IMG/VR virus record: IMGVR_UViG_3300044953_000267
Coordinates: 1-62,568 of that record
Length of the DNA: 62,568 nucleotides
Source of the DNA: a virus
Direction: 5' to 3' (one strand)
Shown: piece after piece, positions 1-7,757 of the stretch
Layout of the letters: each line of letters begins with the position of its first letter
Position numbering within the stretch: the stretch's first letter is position 1
Program-made: the position numbers and the translations under genes
Notes under the pieces: generated by a model
Database searches by the model: none
What the model saw: only the letters and a program-made list of their open reading frames with translations
Told to the model about the DNA's origin: nothing

Positions 1-445
1 TGGCATTTGTTGCCCACGAAGCTGTGTTTACGTTAGTAGCCCAACTAGAGGTTTGTGCCCAGCTACTTGTACCAAAAAATAAACTTGCAGTGATAACACT
101 TGCACTAATATTACTTGCAGTTAAATTAGTAACTGTATAACTTAATCCGCTATTTAAAGCATGTGCTGTTGTGGCATTTGTTGCCCAACTTGCTGTTCCT
201 ATTAAATTTCCATAAATATCTGCTTCACCAACCCAAATACCGGATGCACTTACAGTTCCACTTGCACTAATATTACTTGCAGTGATATTAGAAGTACCAA
301 TTAAAGTTCCAGCTCGATCAGTAACAAGAAAGAGATTACTACCGGTAATTTGACGTTCTATAAATGCAAATTGACCATTTGACAATGAACTTCCGCTCGT
401 TTGTGCAATAACGATCATTGATGCAGTTAAATTAGGATATGGCAT
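1..445 (-). CDS. Tail fibre-like structural protein, N-terminal part (partial)
   Basis: Open reading frame starting MPYPNLTASMIVIAQTSG at 445 and running off the left edge, so only the first 148 residues are present. It is rich in Ser, Thr, Ala, Gly and Asn, with repeated motifs such as ITASNISAS and GT(A/S)SWA(T/Q) that also occur in the fibre proteins at 53436-56626. These short repeats are common in fibre or appendage proteins of aquatic T4-like phages and probably form trimeric stalk or beta structure. It is the last visible gene of the minus-strand neck operon. The repeats give little specificity, so the exact fibre type and receptor role are inference. Confidence 0.7.
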   Translation of the reverse strand, partial: MPYPNLTASMIVIAQTSGSSLSNGQFAFIERQITGSNLFLVTDRAGTLIGTSNITASNISASGTVSASGIWVGEADIYGNLIGTASWATNATTAHALNSGLSYTVTNLTASNISASVITASLFFGTSSWAQTSSWATNVNTASWATNA

Positions 446-505
446 ACGTTAAAGAGTTTATATTTCTATAATAAATAGAAAAAAAAAATAATAAAAATAA
501 TAAAT

Positions 506-1675
506 TTATTCAAAATCAGATATAGATTGTCTTCTCCAACGACCTCCTACGTATATATAATGATAATCACCATCATACGCCATCCAACCTTCTTCACCCG
601 GACTAGTTGGACTTGCTGGCGGATCATGCCAAATGCTACAACAAGCACTTCCACTTGATGGTGTAAGAGTTTGTTGAATTAAAGCGGCATAACTTGTACG
701 TATTTTTGTTAAAACTTTGCCTCCTTCAGTTGTTGATTTTTCAGTAACAATAGAAGGTTCAGGAAATCTCCATGTTGTATTATCATCTACAACTGGATTT
801 ATATTATAATAAGGATTTGATTTATTATAATACGAATTGACTTTAACATCTTTATTTACAGCTTGCATTTGTGCTGAATTTACTACTTCACCTGTTATAC
901 TTATTTTTCTAGGAGTCAACATTTTTTGTACAGTAGACTTTCTATCTTCAAAACTTTCAGGTAAAAGATATGCAAAAACACTTAAACTAAAAGTGGTTCT
1001 TACCATTCTATCTTTATCAGTAGAAACTTCAACTGTATGAGTATAATCATTTATACTAACTCTGAATTTAAATCTTTGTTGATCTCCCCAATAATCTTCG
1101 CTTGCAAAATTTATTTTTTCTAAAATTTTGTTCATTTGCTCTAAATACTCTGCCCATACCATGAATTCGTATTCAACTTTAACATGATCTGGTAATGTGA
1201 TAGCAAATATTTGATTAACAGGAGCAACTGTGTCATTTAATAAACTAAATTTATCATATTTATTTTTTTCTGAAAACTTGGCCATTACTGGATATGTCAA
1301 ATAACGATTGAACGTTTGTAAATCTTGATTTTTACTAAATGAATTTCTTTTAAACATTAATGCGGGTAATTGAATCTTACCAGTTTGATCTCTAAAAAAT
1401 CCATCGGTTTGCACAGCTTTCCAACGTTCAGGATTTCCATATATAATAGGAACTTTTACATTTTGACCAGAGTCAACAACACTTGGATTAATTATAGTTT
1501 GTAAATATTCCATTATTGTCGTATCGATATCAATCAACGTGACCGTGAAATCCTTTTTCTTATCTTGATCTCTACGAACATCCAATGCCGTATTTTGTGT
1601 ATTTTTAAAATACGGATTTTCCTTATTTTTATTTTCGTTAGAAGGAACTGGATTATTTTTATCTCCTTGCCACAT
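506..1675 (-). CDS. 15: Tail sheath stabiliser / tail completion protein, T4 gp15-like
   Basis: 389 residues. The core has the gp15 pattern: VPIIYGNPERWK near residue 75, an LPALMF segment, then a YEFMVWAEYLEQMNKILEKI helix (about 168-188) and a beta-rich end of the core. In T4, gp15 caps the end of the tail tube and sheath and joins it to the neck. It is longer than T4 gp15 (272 residues), with extra residues at the N-terminus (Asn/Lys-rich) and a C-terminal tail containing CC and GGRWRR. Its position directly after the gp14-like gene, and then gp13, supports the call. Similarity was judged by eye from remembered T4 sequence. Confidence 0.7.
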   Translation of the reverse strand: MWQGDKNNPVPSNENKNKENPYFKNTQNTALDVRRDQDKKKDFTVTLIDIDTTIMEYLQTIINPSVVDSGQNVKVPIIYGNPERWKAVQTDGFFRDQTGKIQLPALMFKRNSFSKNQDLQTFNRYLTYPVMAKFSEKNKYDKFSLLNDTVAPVNQIFAITLPDHVKVEYEFMVWAEYLEQMNKILEKINFASEDYWGDQQRFKFRVSINDYTHTVEVSTDKDRMVRTTFSLSVFAYLLPESFEDRKSTVQKMLTPRKISITGEVVNSAQMQAVNKDVKVNSYYNKSNPYYNINPVVDDNTTWRFPEPSIVTEKSTTEGGKVLTKIRTSYAALIQQTLTPSSGSACCSIWHDPPASPTSPGEEGWMAYDGDYHYIYVGGRWRRQSISDFE

Positions 1676-1681
1676 ATATTT

Positions 1682-2149
1682 TTATCTTTCTACAAGATTA
1701 ATTTTACTGAGACGGCTATAATGAGTATTACAAATAATGCTATGACTTTTATCAGCTTGACCACCTAATAATTGTTCTTGTATTACATTATTAATTTCGT
1801 GATATCTATTATTAAATAAAATTAAATCTCCAACTTGTGGATAATAATTTGCATCTTTACAAGTATTTTCTCTAAATCTAAATACAACACTTTGATCTCT
1901 ATCTGGTCCAAATCCTTCATCATCGGTAGATGGATCGTTTCGTTCAATTAAACAACTCAATTCAACACCATCATAAAAAGTTTTGCCTTCTTCAGGAGAA
2001 CTTTCTCCATATATGTTTGTTTGTGTTGTATCAGCAGCAATTTTAAAACAAACAGCTAATGTTTGAATAATATTTCTAGTCAATTCAGCATTAATTGAAT
2101 TGATAAAAATTAAATCACGTTCACTATAATATCTTCCAAATAAACTCAT
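1682..2149 (-). CDS. 14: Neck protein, T4 gp14-like (head completion)
   Basis: 155 residues, shorter than T4 gp14 (256). It contains a segment like the gp14 core: an acidic or polar stretch, then YYPQVGDLILFNNRYHEINN near residues 102-121, which resembles the [21 protein letters not shown] region of T4 gp14. gp14 forms the neck with gp13 and seals the DNA-filled head before tail joining. It lies between the gp13/endonuclease pair and gp15, the T4 order 13-14-15 once the endonuclease is ignored. The identity rests on this motif plus synteny. Confidence 0.65.
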   Translation of the reverse strand: MSLFGRYYSERDLIFINSINAELTRNIIQTLAVCFKIAADTTQTNIYGESSPEEGKTFYDGVELSCLIERNDPSTDDEGFGPDRDQSVVFRFRENTCKDANYYPQVGDLILFNNRYHEINNVIQEQLLGGQADKSHSIICNTHYSRLSKINLVER

Positions 2150-2167
2150 AAATATAAATATAATATA

Positions 2168-3196
2168 TTATTTTTTATATTGATTTATTACATCCAGTAC
2201 TATTGCAGGAGAATCTGTTTCTTTAATTCTATATAATGGTATATTATATTTTTTAGCAATTTCATTTTTATGAATATCATTATAATATGATTCTTTTTTA
2301 AAATTATATTTACATTCTTCTAATGTTTGTTTATGCCAAAAATCTCCATCAAATTCCAATAAAATATCATAATCTATTAAATATGCATCAAACAATTTAT
2401 AATTCAATTCATATTGTTTTTTATATTTGATATTATTATCATCAAGAAATTTATATATTTTTATTTCTAACGAAGTTTCTCCATTGTGTTTAAATATTTT
2501 TTCAAATCCCTTTTTTGATGCACTTAATAAATGTTCTCTCCATTTACATTCGTCTTTTTCTTTAACTTTTTTCCAAATATTTCCAACAACTATTTTTCTT
2601 TCTGGATGTTCTTCCCAATATTTTTTCTTTGCGATTGAAATTTTTTTATTTCTTTGCGGAGTGTATATTTTATTTTTAATATCAGGGTTATTTATAAATT
2701 TTAATCTAGCAGAATTTGATTGTTTTTCGATTGTTTCTTGAGATTTAGGTTTACGTACTGCATTTAAATGATTCTGTTTTACATCTTCTCTTTTCATTGC
2801 GATTTTTGTCAAAATAGAAATTTTTTTTCTATTATTTAAATCAGAAAAATATTTTTTTACAAATTTAGAATGAGTATGACTATGTTCATTCGTTTTTGAA
2901 TAATGCTCTACTCCATATTTATTCATAATTGTCTGTTTAGCTTTGTTTCTAGCATCAGTAGTGTTCATCAATTTTCTAGAACAAGCACGACTGCATGTTG
3001 GCGCATATCCAATCGATAAATTTATGTATTTTGTTGTTTGTTTACATATTTTACATAATATGTTTTCTTTTTTAATAAACTTATTATAATAATATTCAGA
3101 TTGAGTTTTGTGTTCTTTTATCAAATGTGTTCCTAAACTCTTAAAATTTTTACATTCACGTTGACAAAGTTGGCATGTTAATTGAGATAAAATCAT
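2168..3196 (-). CDS. Free-standing homing endonuclease with zinc fingers and Vsr/EDxHD-like nuclease domain
   Basis: 342 residues. The N-terminus has a C2H2-like finger (CQLC ... HLIKEH, about 8-29) and a second Cys cluster (CKIC, CSRAC, about 48-72). A KQTIMNKYGVEHYSK element typical of phage homing endonuclease DNA-binding regions follows, then a Lys-rich middle. The C-terminal nuclease-like domain (about 240-342) shows a Glu in GETSLE, an Asp in LFDAYL, LLEFDGDFWH, and later an Asp/His pair (YNDIHKNE), ending IPLYRIKE. This resembles the Vsr-like EDxHD family. It starts 41 bases inside the end of gp13 and separates gp13 from gp14, as expected of a mobile endonuclease gene. Family assignment is from motifs only. 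Confidence 0.75.
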   Translation of the reverse strand: MILSQLTCQLCQRECKNFKSLGTHLIKEHKTQSEYYYNKFIKKENILCKICKQTTKYINLSIGYAPTCSRACSRKLMNTTDARNKAKQTIMNKYGVEHYSKTNEHSHTHSKFVKKYFSDLNNRKKISILTKIAMKREDVKQNHLNAVRKPKSQETIEKQSNSARLKFINNPDIKNKIYTPQRNKKISIAKKKYWEEHPERKIVVGNIWKKVKEKDECKWREHLLSASKKGFEKIFKHNGETSLEIKIYKFLDDNNIKYKKQYELNYKLFDAYLIDYDILLEFDGDFWHKQTLEECKYNFKKESYYNDIHKNEIAKKYNIPLYRIKETDSPAIVLDVINQYKK

Positions 3197-4436
3197 ACAT
3201 GTTAATACATATTAATCCAAACACAAAAACGCCAACATATATAAGTAAAGGGGTTTTTCTAAGTGTTTCTTGTATTTTTTCTGCTTCAGTTGCTTTAGCA
3301 TCTAATTGAGCAGCACGACCACTTGCTTCTAAGTTTTCTCTCAATTGTGTCATGAGAACTTCTTTTTCCGCAGTTGCTTCACTTCTTAGTTCAGCACCAT
3401 CAAGAGTTACTTCTCCACCCGGAATAGGCACTGTATTATATTTCTGTAAAATACGACCTAAAGTTTCTTTACATAAAGCTAAGAAATACTTTTTAATCCA
3501 TTGTTTTCCAACAGCGTTTATACTCTTATAAACTACATTTTGATATGGTGCATTACTATAATCACTTACAACATCATAATTGCTACCACTACTAAATAAA
3601 GATCCAGTTCCAAATTTATCTTTTTCGACTACATATTCAATATAAACAGTATGATCGTAAGTAGGTATTGGAAATATCTTTAATTTATTATTTACAATTT
3701 CAAAACTATATCCACTTTTACGAACTGTATCATTAAATTCAATAGCTTGTCCGCGAAGTAAATCTTCAAAGATAGGAGTCATCAAAAATTGAGTAGCAGG
3801 ACTAAATCCGGCGAATCCCATTTCATTTAATACATTACTATATGACATACCAGTCATACTAAATGGATCGTAAATACGTGCAAATGCAGGAGGAGGACCG
3901 TGAAATACTCTTCTAACTTCAATTCTGTTATTTGATTCAGATATATTACCTATCAATGCTTGTAAATCATATGTTTGTACACTTTGTGTCAAATGTATTC
4001 CGGTTTTCTTAATATTAACATTTCCACCTACACCAACTTCACTGCCATATTGTTTTGATAATTCCACTATATATGGTATACCACTTCCTTTTACATTCAT
4101 ACCAGTAATATTAGGAGCATTTACCACTGGCATGCCTTGTAAATTTAACATATTATTTCTAATATTAAACTGATTTACTTGTGCTCCATATTCAGTAACA
4201 GCTTCTTCAAAACATGCATAAAAATTAACGTCAATCATTTCTATATCAACAATCGGATATCCTAATCTTTTTGCTGCCCAACTTGCTGCTGCTTGACAAT
4301 CAAATTCAAAATATCCTATACTTCCTGTGGCAGCACCTTCGTTCAAATAAAATCCATACGGAACATTAGATGCACTTACTGCTGATCCACTTCCGGGAAA
4401 ACGTACTCTATCTTGGTCTATATTTGCATTTGGCAT
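3156..4436 (-). CDS. 13: Neck protein gp13 with altered C-terminus
   Basis: 426 residues. The start has RLGYPIVDIEMIDVNFYACF, matching the T4 gp13 RRLGAPIINVEL region. The C-terminal part has KQWIKKYFLALCKETLGRIL and IPGGEVTLDGAELRSEATAE, very like T4 gp13 (LPGGVTIDGQ). gp13 joins gp14 to close the portal vertex before tail attachment. T4 gp13 ends shortly after this block with a short ILVG-type end. Here IYVG is followed by about 24 hydrophobic residues (VFVFGLICINMY...) encoded next to and inside the 5' end of the endonuclease gene, so the natural stop seems to have been lost on endonuclease insertion. Confidence 0.85.
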   Translation of the reverse strand: MPNANIDQDRVRFPGSGSAVSASNVPYGFYLNEGAATGSIGYFEFDCQAAASWAAKRLGYPIVDIEMIDVNFYACFEEAVTEYGAQVNQFNIRNNMLNLQGMPVVNAPNITGMNVKGSGIPYIVELSKQYGSEVGVGGNVNIKKTGIHLTQSVQTYDLQALIGNISESNNRIEVRRVFHGPPPAFARIYDPFSMTGMSYSNVLNEMGFAGFSPATQFLMTPIFEDLLRGQAIEFNDTVRKSGYSFEIVNNKLKIFPIPTYDHTVYIEYVVEKDKFGTGSLFSSGSNYDVVSDYSNAPYQNVVYKSINAVGKQWIKKYFLALCKETLGRILQKYNTVPIPGGEVTLDGAELRSEATAEKEVLMTQLRENLEASGRAAQLDAKATEAEKIQETLRKTPLLIYVGVFVFGLICINMYDFISINMPTLST

Positions 4437-4449
4437 ATATTATAAATAG

Positions 4450-4725
4450 TTATTTATTTACTAATTTAGTTATTTTTACAATTAATTTCCCAGTTCCTTT
4501 TATAACACGGTGATATGTTTCTTTCGGTATGAATAATTTTTGTTTTAATAAAATAGGTAATTCATTATCCATTTGAAATAACCAATCTTTATTTTGAACT
4601 ACTTCAACTATTCGATCTTCACGGTCACGATGCCACTCAAGTTCATTACTATCAACATTTTCAGGAAATTCTCGTAAATATTGATTGGCACCCAAATCAA
4701 TTTGTTTAAATGGTAAATTATTCAT
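4450..4725 (-). CDS. Small cupin-like conserved phage protein
   Basis: 91 residues with an ELEWHRDREDRIVEVV stretch, then WLFQMDNELP and LFIPKETYHRVIKGTGKL. The order of beta strands with His residues and an IPKxxYHRV end looks like a small single-domain cupin. The pattern recalls a small conserved protein of marine T4-like phages whose function I do not know. Its stop overlaps nothing, but its start codon overlaps the end of the beta-helix gene by four bases (ATGA), so the two are translationally coupled. Confidence 0.6.
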   Translation of the reverse strand: MNNLPFKQIDLGANQYLREFPENVDSNELEWHRDREDRIVEVVQNKDWLFQMDNELPILLKQKLFIPKETYHRVIKGTGKLIVKITKLVNK

Positions 4726-5972
4726 TTAAATATACCTTTTAACCATTCAAGTATTTTTTGCATCCAAGATTTTTTAATCGGTAAAGTAGATATAAATTGA
4801 TTATCTATTAATTTAATTTTAGTTTCATCTACACTATTTCCCCAAAAACAAAGTAATTTTGTACTTTCTTCATGAGAATTAAATTTTTTTCTATATCCTA
4901 ACTGTACTTTATTTTTTGTAATTATTATATTTTCAAATCCGGGATATTTTGCATGATCTACATTCGGAGCATTTACATATCCTATAAAATTAGAAACAAT
5001 AGATGGTTGATACCAATGCCAATAACAATCTCCGATTGAGAGTTCTATATTATTATTAGAAACCTTTAAATTTTTATTAAAACTGATTTTCTCAGTGTTG
5101 TCCCAATGTTGACAGCTTAATTGCAAAAATTGCCAAACATTTTTTGCAACATTATTTTCAATTATAAAATCTATATTTGTCCAACTATCCATGTAAATAC
5201 AAGCACCGTTAAAATTAATAAAAGTATTATCTATAATTTTTGCATTTTTTGTATTTCCTATAGAAATTCCGTGCAATGGACTTTGTTGATTTACAACATC
5301 AAAGTTCATATTTTCAAATATATTACCTTTTACTAAGGTATCAAATCCACCAACAGCAACAACTGTATTTTCCGGAACATGTTTTGTTGTACTATTCGAT
5401 TTTCTTCCCGGCAAAGTAAAATAATTATCTATTATTTGCGTTCCTCTACCATTATTGTTTATTGGTCCAATTATAATTTGAAAACATTCGTGTAAATCTC
5501 TAGAACCCACACCAAAATTTATAAATTTACAACCTTTTACAATATTGCTTTCTCCTCTTATTCTAATGCCCATCAAAGTTGCTGTACTTTTATTATTTTC
5601 ATAATTTCCATCAAACGTTATACCTTCAATTAAATTATCATCACAACTTTCATTCCAATTAGTTGTAACCATTACTACTACGTCCTTTGGTTCATCAAAC
5701 AAATATGCTATATTACAATTATCAATCCATCGTAATATTGTTTTATCTCTACCGGCTCCAATTATTTTAATTTTATGTTTTCTACTCCATCCCCATACAA
5801 TACTACTATCACTCCATACATGACCAAGATGCCAGTTTTTATCGTTTCTTCCTATAATATGTTCACCTTCACTGATATAACATTCACCTGTAACATCAAT
5901 ACACTTATTAATGTATGGCGCAATATTTTCTCCTATTTTATAACCATAAAACTCTGGAGTATTTTCATTCAT
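4722..5972 (-). CDS. Right-handed beta-helix (pectate lyase-like) protein, possible tailspike or depolymerase
   Basis: 416 residues built of repeated short strands with Asn turns: LIEGITFDGNYENN, NIVKGCKFINFGVG, GTQIIDNYFTLPG, TLVKGNIFENMNFD, NAKIIDNTFINFNG, FIIENNVAKNVWQF, NLKVSNNNIELSIG and NIIITKNKVQLGY. About one such unit every 22-30 residues is the signature of a parallel beta-helix. No signal peptide is visible. In phages this fold is typical of tailspikes that bind or cut surface polysaccharides. It ends in a basic amphipathic helix (KKSWMQKILEWLKGIFK). No catalytic residues can be assigned, so the enzyme role is inference. Confidence 0.7.
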   Translation of the reverse strand: MNENTPEFYGYKIGENIAPYINKCIDVTGECYISEGEHIIGRNDKNWHLGHVWSDSSIVWGWSRKHKIKIIGAGRDKTILRWIDNCNIAYLFDEPKDVVVMVTTNWNESCDDNLIEGITFDGNYENNKSTATLMGIRIRGESNIVKGCKFINFGVGSRDLHECFQIIIGPINNNGRGTQIIDNYFTLPGRKSNSTTKHVPENTVVAVGGFDTLVKGNIFENMNFDVVNQQSPLHGISIGNTKNAKIIDNTFINFNGACIYMDSWTNIDFIIENNVAKNVWQFLQLSCQHWDNTEKISFNKNLKVSNNNIELSIGDCYWHWYQPSIVSNFIGYVNAPNVDHAKYPGFENIIITKNKVQLGYRKKFNSHEESTKLLCFWGNSVDETKIKLIDNQFISTLPIKKSWMQKILEWLKGIFK

Positions 5973-6254
5973 ACTTTTATTTTATCTATAACAGTAATAA
6001 TATTAGAATTATATACAATAAGATGTGTTACATTATCGGTTAATGGTGTTAATTGACCATCATAATATTTTGAAAGTGTTTGCAAGTAAATCTTCGAATC
6101 TGACTTATAAAAATCGTTTGCAATAGTTTGATATGCATCACATGCATATTTATTTTGCAGATAAACATTCACCGCAGTTATAAATGCTTTTTTTGGATTT
6201 TCATCAAATTTTCTAATACGTAATCTTTTTCTGGACTACTATTAATTTAATCAT
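5969..6254 (-). pseudogene. Small unknown gene broken by a +1 homopolymer frameshift near its start
   Basis: The only intact piece, read from a GTG at 6172, encodes 67 residues (NVYLQNKYACDAYQTIANDF...) and has no ribosome binding site. Upstream, an ATG at 6254 lies 5 bases after the preceding gene and reads MIKLIVVQKKITY before a stop. Removing one base from the run of five T at 6226-6230 (A on the coding strand) joins both parts into one 94-residue frame that ends with the ATGA overlap to the beta-helix gene. It is either a true frameshift or a homopolymer sequencing error. The function is not recognised. Confidence 0.6.
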
Positions 6255-6259
6255 ATAAT

Positions 6260-6871
6260 TTACCAGTATTTTCCCTTGCTTTTTGTTCCCAAACTACGAA
6301 TTCGATGACTACGGCAACTCCAATATCCTGCTGTTGTACGATCTTTCTTTTGGCTACATTTATGACGAGCAGCAAAACTCTTACGACGAGCTTTACTACT
6401 TGCACGAACACGCATTTTTGGATCACCGAATGTTACCTTTTTAATTTTTCCAGACTTGCTTTTTACATATACTGCAAATTTTTTAGGTCCACCCGGTGTT
6501 CTAAATGGACGATTTAATTTAACATTACGACCACGATGCTTTGCTTCATTGATTAGTTCTTCATCAACATCTTCTTCAATAGGAGCATCCAAATAAACTT
6601 CACGACCTTCATACATTGCAGTTTCACCCAAATCACTTTCAACAATATCTGCATCATATTCATTTAATTCAATCGCATCTTCATTATATAATTTTTTAAT
6701 TTCGTTTACTAAATCAAAATATGCTGTGCTATATTGACGAAATACACATTCTTCTAATGTCAATTTTTTAGTTAGATGATATTTTAAATTTGAACTAACA
6801 GACACCTCTTTAATTAATTTCATAGGTTCTGCTGGATATACAATATTTTCAACAATGTCAGTTAATTTCAT
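6260..6871 (-). CDS. Conserved phage protein with Arg/Lys/Cys-rich C-terminal domain
   Basis: 203 residues. The N-terminal half is acidic and helical. The C-terminal half (about 112-203) is basic: HRGRNVKLNRPFRTPGGPKK, VYVKSKSGKIKKVTFGDP, then ARRKSFAARHKC and GYWSCRSHR. I recall this end from many cyanophage and pelagiphage proteins next to head genes. The two conserved Cys and many Arg suggest nucleic acid or metal binding. Its place near gp23 and the neck genes suggests a virion or head role, but none is demonstrated. Confidence 0.65.
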   Translation of the reverse strand: MKLTDIVENIVYPAEPMKLIKEVSVSSNLKYHLTKKLTLEECVFRQYSTAYFDLVNEIKKLYNEDAIELNEYDADIVESDLGETAMYEGREVYLDAPIEEDVDEELINEAKHRGRNVKLNRPFRTPGGPKKFAVYVKSKSGKIKKVTFGDPKMRVRASSKARRKSFAARHKCSQKKDRTTAGYWSCRSHRIRSLGTKSKGKYW

Positions 6872-6886
6872 ATGATAATAAATAGT

Positions 6887-7633
6887 TTATAATTTTCGTT
6901 TATAATACTTTACTAGTGTTTTACTAACACTATATTTTTCAGATAATTGCTGTAATGTATAATTATTTGATTGTAAATCCACTTTAAATTCAGCTTTTCT
7001 AATCTTAAATGCCGCCTTGCTTTCACTTATACGCTTTTTATCATTGTCACTCATCGCACCACGTTGCTTTCCCTTCAATCCATTGTCATAAGCATAATTC
7101 ATTTTGCGATTTTGTAGTTTTATTCTACGCTCATTATATAATTTATTACCATCCTCTTCTCCATGCTTGTCTACGAACCATTGCAGTGAATAACGACCAA
7201 TTGCTGCTTCTTTTTGCTTTTCAATAGATTCAGGTTTGTGAGTTTTTCCATGCATATGACCTTGATTGTTTGCAATTTTCATTTTTTCTAATATAGCAAT
7301 TTTATCGGAATGGTTTGTGAAATTATCACCGCCACATGCTTTGTCTGAGATATTATAGCCAATTTGGCTTGGTTTAAACATATCAAGATAAAATTGTTTG
7401 CGTTCAAAAAGTTTTGTTTCTTCCACAGTTTTAACTATTGTAAATTCAAATGAATCTTTACCATGATAATTCCATGCATGTTGCAGTTTAGGATTTATAT
7501 GTTCATTTTTTATTAAATCATTTTGATGTTCTCACCATCTTCTATCGAGATTTTTGTAAGATCCAATGTAAAATTTACCGTTGTTTTTATTGGTTATTTT
7601 GTATATTCCGCTATTTTTAGTATTGTCATTCAT
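6887..7633 (-). pseudogene. GIY-YIG homing endonuclease (Seg-like) interrupted by an in-frame TGA
   Basis: The frame starting at the ATG at 7633 reads MNDNTKNSGIYKITN, then FYIGSYKNLDRRW. This is a clear GIY-YIG catalytic start with the conserved Arg region. A TGA at 7532-7534 (codon 34) stops it. The same frame continues EHQNDLIKNEHINPKLQHAW through KTVEETKLFERKQFYLDMF and a C-terminal DNA-binding region with HMHGKTHKPESIEKQKEAA (NUMOD3-like) and a final helix-turn-helix-like block, 248 codons in all. The downstream part alone (from a GTG at 7426) lacks the catalytic motifs. The gene sits just beyond the gp23 terminator, a typical place for mobile endonucleases. Confidence 0.8.
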
Positions 7634-7703
7634 AAATTTAATTAGTACATGACTATGTATAGCAGGATTTTAAGGTAAAATCAATATATAATAATTAAAA
7701 AGC

Positions 7704-7733
7704 AAAAAACCCCAGCAAATGCTGGGGTTTTTG
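7704..7733 (-). terminator. Rho-independent terminator after the major capsid gene
   Basis: A perfect 7-bp GC-rich stem (ccccagc, 7710-7716, with gctgggg, 7721-7727) and a 4-base loop are flanked by A5 on one side and T5 on the other. On the minus strand the hairpin is followed by six T, directly downstream of the gp23 stop. The symmetrical A and T runs could let it work in both directions. Confidence 0.9.
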
Positions 7734-7757
7734 TGTTATTTTAATTTAAATTATGGA

